From: an uncultured Bacilli bacterium
Lineage (GTDB): Bacteria > Bacillota_I > Bacilli_A > RF39 > UBA660
DNA: 64,000 nucleotides
NCBI GenBank assembly: GCA_934131175.1
Contig: CAKOZD010000001.1
Span: 124,001-188,000 of the forward strand
Reading direction: 5' to 3'
The notes below the pieces were generated by a model, which saw nothing but the letters and a program-made list of their open reading frames with translations, searched no databases and had not been told where the DNA came from. Position numbers and translations under genes: made by a program. How positions within the stretch are numbered: the first letter of the stretch is position 1; the number at the start of each line of letters is the position of its first letter. This document shows, piece after piece, positions 60,959-64,000 of the stretch.

Positions 60959-61720
60959 ATGGATAAGAAAGAAAAAAAGCGATTGAAAAGAAACATGAAA
61001 ATTCATGAAGTGCTTGGAGCAGAAACATTTAAGGAAATAGTTCTAAGTGTTGAGAAAGCAAAATTTAAATATGGTAAGAAATTGTTTCCTAATTTTCAAG
61101 AATTCTATGAAAAACGTGTGGATTCGAGAACAAAGAGAGCTCTAGCAAAAGCCAAAACAGATGAAGAAAGAAAACATATAAAAGAACAAGCACTATTTTC
61201 AAAATTAGATATGCGTAAAGAAATAAATCAAGAAAAAAATAGAAATTATCATTTAGATGAGAATAGACCTAAAGAAACATTATCATATCTAGAATGGAAT
61301 AAAGGTGTACATAAACGTGGCTTAATAAAGAATTTTGCAGTAATTGGAGCTTTATCCGCAGCAACAGTTTTAGGCTATAACTTTATACTACCACTTATTG
61401 CTATTGAATCAGTAAGTGCTTTAATTAATTTTCAATGTGTTAATCTTCAAGATTATAATATTTGTAGATATAAAATAGCAGAAGATGCTCTAGTAAGATA
61501 TGCAGAACGTACAAAGAAGAAAAAAATAGAACAGTATAGTGATGCAGCTGAATTGATATATGATTCAATTGAAAAAGCAGATGAGAAAATTCCAACAACA
61601 GAAGAAATTATTGCTAATTCAAAAAGTAAAGAACAGCTACGTCAATTAAAAGCATTAATACAAGAGCAAGAAAAAAGACGTAAACTACAAGTTAGCGAAA
61701 ATAAGGGGGTAATAAGATGA
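60959..61720 (+). CDS. Unknown basic membrane-associated protein (253 aa)
   Basis: Not recognised. Very basic, Lys/Arg/Glu-rich N-terminal 120 residues, two hydrophobic stretches at about 122-158 (FAVIGALSAATVLGYNFILP and ALINFQC region), and a charged coiled-coil-like C-terminus (about 180-253). ATG 60959 has AAGGGG at a good distance; ATG 60953 is too close. The stop overlaps the next gene by 4 bp. Confidence 0.65.
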   Translation: MDKKEKKRLKRNMKIHEVLGAETFKEIVLSVEKAKFKYGKKLFPNFQEFYEKRVDSRTKRALAKAKTDEERKHIKEQALFSKLDMRKEINQEKNRNYHLDENRPKETLSYLEWNKGVHKRGLIKNFAVIGALSAATVLGYNFILPLIAIESVSALINFQCVNLQDYNICRYKIAEDALVRYAERTKKKKIEQYSDAAELIYDSIEKADEKIPTTEEIIANSKSKEQLRQLKALIQEQEKRRKLQVSENKGVIR

Positions 61721-62022
61721 GTTTAATGTCAACATTAGGAATAACTACAATAGGAGGAGCAGCAATAGGAACTGCAGTATATACAACAGATGATAATGGA
61801 ATAAATAAAGAAAAAAGAAATCACGTATTAGCAACTACTTTAGCATCAACTGCTACAGTAATTGCAAGTGAAGCAGTAAGTCAACATGGTATGAAAGAAA
61901 TACATGAAAAATATTCACAAGCATATCTTGATTCATTAACTGATGAAGAATTAGAAGCAGCTTTACAACAAGTAAATTTACTTATAAATGACATGGATGA
62001 AGATACAGTAAAAACTATATAA
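61717..62022 (+). CDS. Unknown small protein with Gly/Ala/Thr N-terminus and acidic tail (101 aa)
   Basis: Not recognised. Hydrophobic, Gly/Ala/Thr-rich first 23 residues (SLMSTLGITTIGGAAIG), a second Ala/Thr-rich stretch at 38-54, then YLDSLTDEELEAA at 70-82, which matches the C-terminal motif of the 108-aa protein at 60533. Overlaps the 253-aa gene (ATGA). Terminator follows. Possibly the three products form one membrane complex. Confidence 0.6.
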   Translation: MSLMSTLGITTIGGAAIGTAVYTTDDNGINKEKRNHVLATTLASTATVIASEAVSQHGMKEIHEKYSQAYLDSLTDEELEAALQQVNLLINDMDEDTVKTI

Positions 62023-62030
62023 AATAAAGA

Positions 62031-62058
62031 AAAAGTATTGATTTTTAATACTTTTTTT
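62031..62058 (+). terminator. Terminator overlapping the rplM promoter
   Basis: AAAAGTATT (62031-62039) pairs with AATACTTTT (62047-62055), then T. The loop region holds the -35 of rplM. Confidence 0.8.
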
Positions 62059-62066
62059 AGTATAAT
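62038..62066 (+). promoter_or_regulatory. rplM-rpsI promoter, embedded in a terminator
   Basis: TTGATT (62038-62043), 17 bp, TATAAT (62061-62066). Confidence 0.65.
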
Positions 62067-62072
62067 TACAAT

Positions 62073-62130
62073 CGGTACATTCAAATCCCCACATAAATTG
62101 GACTGTGGGAAAGTCTAATTTAAGTAAAAG
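62073..62130 (+). ncRNA. Candidate L13 leader RNA
   Basis: The leader of rplM contains the hairpin CCCACA (62088-62093) with TGTGGG (62104-62109), a loop that includes TTGGAC, and a second weak arm GACT/AGTC. Firmicutes rplM mRNAs carry an L13 leader (Rfam family) thought to mediate autoregulation; this structure and position fit, but I could not align it. Confidence 0.5.
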
Positions 62131-62140
62131 GAGAAAAATT

Positions 62141-62572
62141 ATGACAAGTTATATGCAAAAAAAAGAAACTGTAGAACGTAAATGGTATGTAATTGATGCT
62201 GAAGGAAAATCTTTAGGTAGAGTAGCTTCTTTAGCAGCAACTTACTTACGTGGAAAAAACAAACCAACTTATACACCACATATTGATTGTGGAGATTATA
62301 TCATTATTGTTAATGCACAAAAAGTTAACTTAACTGGTAACAAATTAGAAAACAAAATGTATTATAATCACTCAATGTATACAGGTGGTTTAAGAGAAAG
62401 AACTGCTAAAACTATGAGAGAACAATACCCAGTTGAAATGATGGAAAGAGCTGTAACAGGAATGTTACCTCATAACAGATTAGGTAGACAAATGGCTAAG
62501 AAGTTATTTGTTTATGCAGAAAGTGAACACAAGCACGAGGCTCAAAAGCCAGAAGTACTTGAAGTTAAATAG
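62141..62572 (+). CDS. rplM: 50S ribosomal protein L13
   Basis: 143 aa. RKWYVIDAEGKSLGRVASLAATYLRGKNKPTYTPHIDCGDYIIIVNAQKV-type start and MLPHNRLGRQMAKKLFVYAESEH end. ATG 62141 with AAAAGGAG; an earlier ATG lies in the leader. Early 50S assembly protein. Followed by rpsI. Confidence 0.97.
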   Translation: MTSYMQKKETVERKWYVIDAEGKSLGRVASLAATYLRGKNKPTYTPHIDCGDYIIIVNAQKVNLTGNKLENKMYYNHSMYTGGLRERTAKTMREQYPVEMMERAVTGMLPHNRLGRQMAKKLFVYAESEHKHEAQKPEVLEVK

Positions 62573-62584
62573 GAGGGTAAAGTA

Positions 62585-63010
62585 ATGGCAAAAGAAAAGA
62601 AGAATGTATATACTGGAACTGGACGTAGAAAGTCAAGTGTAGCAAGAGTTACATTAACTCCAGGAAAAGGAAAAATCACAGTTAATGGTAGAGATGTAAG
62701 AGAATACTTCCCTTCAGAAATCTGTGTAATGGATTTAAGTCAACCATTAGTATTAACTAATACAACTGAAATGTTTGATGTTGATGCTAAGGTTAATGGT
62801 GGAGGATTCCAAGGACAAACAGGAGCAATCCGTTTAGGAATTACAAAGGCTTTATTAGATTATGATAAAACTACTCCAGCTGACTCAGAAAATAGTTTTA
62901 GAAAAACTCTAAAAGTAGCAGGAATGATTACAAGAGATTCACGTAAGAAAGAACGTAAGAAACCAGGATTAAAGAAAGCACGTCGTGCCCCACAATTCTC
63001 AAAACGTTAA
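62585..63010 (+). CDS. rpsI: 30S ribosomal protein S9
   Basis: 141 aa, about 10 longer than typical. TGTGRRKSSVARVTLTPGKGKITVNGR and the C-terminal KKPGLKKARRAPQFSKR, whose terminal Arg contacts the P-site tRNA. AGGAGG RBS. Confidence 0.97.
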   Translation: MAKEKKNVYTGTGRRKSSVARVTLTPGKGKITVNGRDVREYFPSEICVMDLSQPLVLTNTTEMFDVDAKVNGGGFQGQTGAIRLGITKALLDYDKTTPADSENSFRKTLKVAGMITRDSRKKERKKPGLKKARRAPQFSKR

Positions 63011-63020
63011 TATACAGTTC

Positions 63021-63043
63021 AAGAAGCTTTATGCTTCTTTTTT
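63021..63043 (+). terminator. Terminator after rplM-rpsI
   Basis: AAGAAGC (63021-63027) pairs with GCTTCTT (63033-63039), then T run. Confidence 0.85.
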
Positions 63044-63096
63044 GTTTACAAAATTATAAAAAAGTAGTATAATATGTTCTCAAATAGAGGGGTATT

Positions 63097-64000
63097 ATGG
63101 AAAAATATATAAATGAACAAGAAAATTTAACTGAAACAAATAAAGAATTAATGAAAGAATTATCTAAAAAAAGAATAAAAAAATTAGTTATAAGTAGTGT
63201 AGGTAATTCGATAAGTACAGGATTTTCTATATGTAATTCATCAGCACCATTATTAAAAAGAAACAACACATTAAAACAATGTGCAGATGATGAAGGTATA
63301 GATTTAGAATTGCATCAATTTTCTAGAGGAGAAAATAATAGTGATGAACACATTTTAAATGCTTTTAATAAAAATAAATTAGAATCTGAATTTAACAAGG
63401 AAAATAGAAGAGACTATGAAATGTATTTAAAAAGAAATGATACATTGCTATCACCAACAGAAATTGATTATTACTATCCAGAAACATTAGAAGATGACAA
63501 AGGTATGGAAGATGTATTATTTGAAAGTGAACCTGATACAGCAAACTTTGTTATCTATAACGGAGGAACTGGTTCTCTTTTAGACAATGTAACAAGAAGA
63601 GGTAAACATTTATTAAATGGTATACCAAAAGATATTGGAAGTATTGAAGCGATATTAAGTAAAATACAATTTAATAATAGAGAAAATTATGGTAAGACAC
63701 AAGTTTATTTATGTGGAGCACCAAGAATAGCCTTACCATTCTCATCATCTTTAGCAATCAATACAAGATTAAAAAAGATTGCTGATAGATATGCTAATGT
63801 AACTTATATTCCAAACTTTCCAAGAAAAATATTTTATCCCAAAAAAGGCTCACCAATTCCAATACCAGATCCACATTATAATGAAAATGAATATCGACAT
63901 TTATTAAATGAAACAGAAAAAAGAATGATAGAAAACTATATAATAAAAGAATGCATTATAGAAATTGATAGAGTATTTAATAGAACAAGTCAAGAAATTG
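63097..64000 (+). CDS. SGNH/GDSL-hydrolase-like protein, cut by the window edge
   Basis: Open from ATG 63097 (GAGGGG upstream) to the right end, at least 301 codons. SVGNSISTGF with Ser38 in the block I position, VIYNGGTGS in the middle and PDPHYNENEY as a block V-like Asp-x-His. Layout resembles the protein at 20603, including Asp-x-His instead of Asp-x-x-His. No signal peptide. Function unknown; could be a modified esterase or a sugar-binding relative. Confidence 0.6.
   Translation, partial: MEKYINEQENLTETNKELMKELSKKRIKKLVISSVGNSISTGFSICNSSAPLLKRNNTLKQCADDEGIDLELHQFSRGENNSDEHILNAFNKNKLESEFNKENRRDYEMYLKRNDTLLSPTEIDYYYPETLEDDKGMEDVLFESEPDTANFVIYNGGTGSLLDNVTRRGKHLLNGIPKDIGSIEAILSKIQFNNRENYGKTQVYLCGAPRIALPFSSSLAINTRLKKIADRYANVTYIPNFPRKIFYPKKGSPIPIPDPHYNENEYRHLLNETEKRMIENYIIKECIIEIDRVFNRTSQEI

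Overview
The window is a very AT-rich bacterial chromosome segment with short intergenic gaps and TAA-dominated stops. It reads as a low-GC Bacillota genome of the class Bacilli or a neighbouring Erysipelotrichia/RF39-like uncultured lineage. The markers are whiA, yvcK, lgt, ftsEX with a CwlO/PcsB-type hydrolase, a diacylglycerol glucosyltransferase, spo0A, a zinc-type S14 and a Firmicutes-style S10-spc-alpha gene block. TGA is used as a stop (for example uvrB and truA), and prfB with its programmed frameshift is present, so this is genetic code 11 and not a Mycoplasma code. The lineage assignment is inference; no 16S gene is in the window.

Layout. 1-5.6 kb: accessory genes: two small minus-strand proteins, a carnitine/hydroxyacyl-CoA dehydrogenase-like enzyme, an S66 peptidase homologue with Cys at the nucleophile position, and a 739-residue glycine-rich membrane protein of unknown function with a 62-residue partner. 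5.7-8 kb: NfnA/NfnB-type electron-bifurcating transhydrogenase pair. 8.0-11.4 kb: a type VII secretion-like substrate operon (two WXG100-size proteins and two larger unknown proteins, one with an internal domain duplication). 11.5-13.5 kb: cysteine desulfurase plus TtcA-like tRNA thiolase. 13.7-19.4 kb: prfB (spliced by +1 frameshift), two YitT proteins, ftsE-ftsX-M23 hydrolase. 19.4-31.8 kb: DUF1810, zinc-ribbon and SGNH-like proteins, uvrB, radical SAM, a two-domain glycosyltransferase, uvrA, a membrane protein, lgt, yvcK, whiA. 31.8-40 kb: clpP, TGS/uridine-kinase-like protein, gap, pgk, a GNAT-like protein, a flippase-like protein, a glycolipid glucosyltransferase and tpiA. 40-43.5 kb: spo0A, an AAA/DUF4143 ATPase, a Y-family polymerase. 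43.6-57.2 kb: S10-spc-alpha ribosomal block with secY, adk, infA and rpoA, lacking rpmD and map. 57.3-64 kb: an SDR enzyme, two degenerate ECF-type ATPases where ecfA1/ecfA2 are expected, no ecfT, truA, three unknown genes, rplM, rpsI, and a truncated SGNH-like gene.

The best candidates for something undescribed are the catalytically degenerate ECF ATPase pair kept in its ancestral position, the WXG100 operon with a possible alternative-hairpin element between its second and third genes, and the three-gene insertion between truA and rplM whose first and last products share a short C-terminal motif. Several promoters have their -35 element inside the preceding terminator hairpin. All functional calls come from reading motifs and gene order; no database search was possible.
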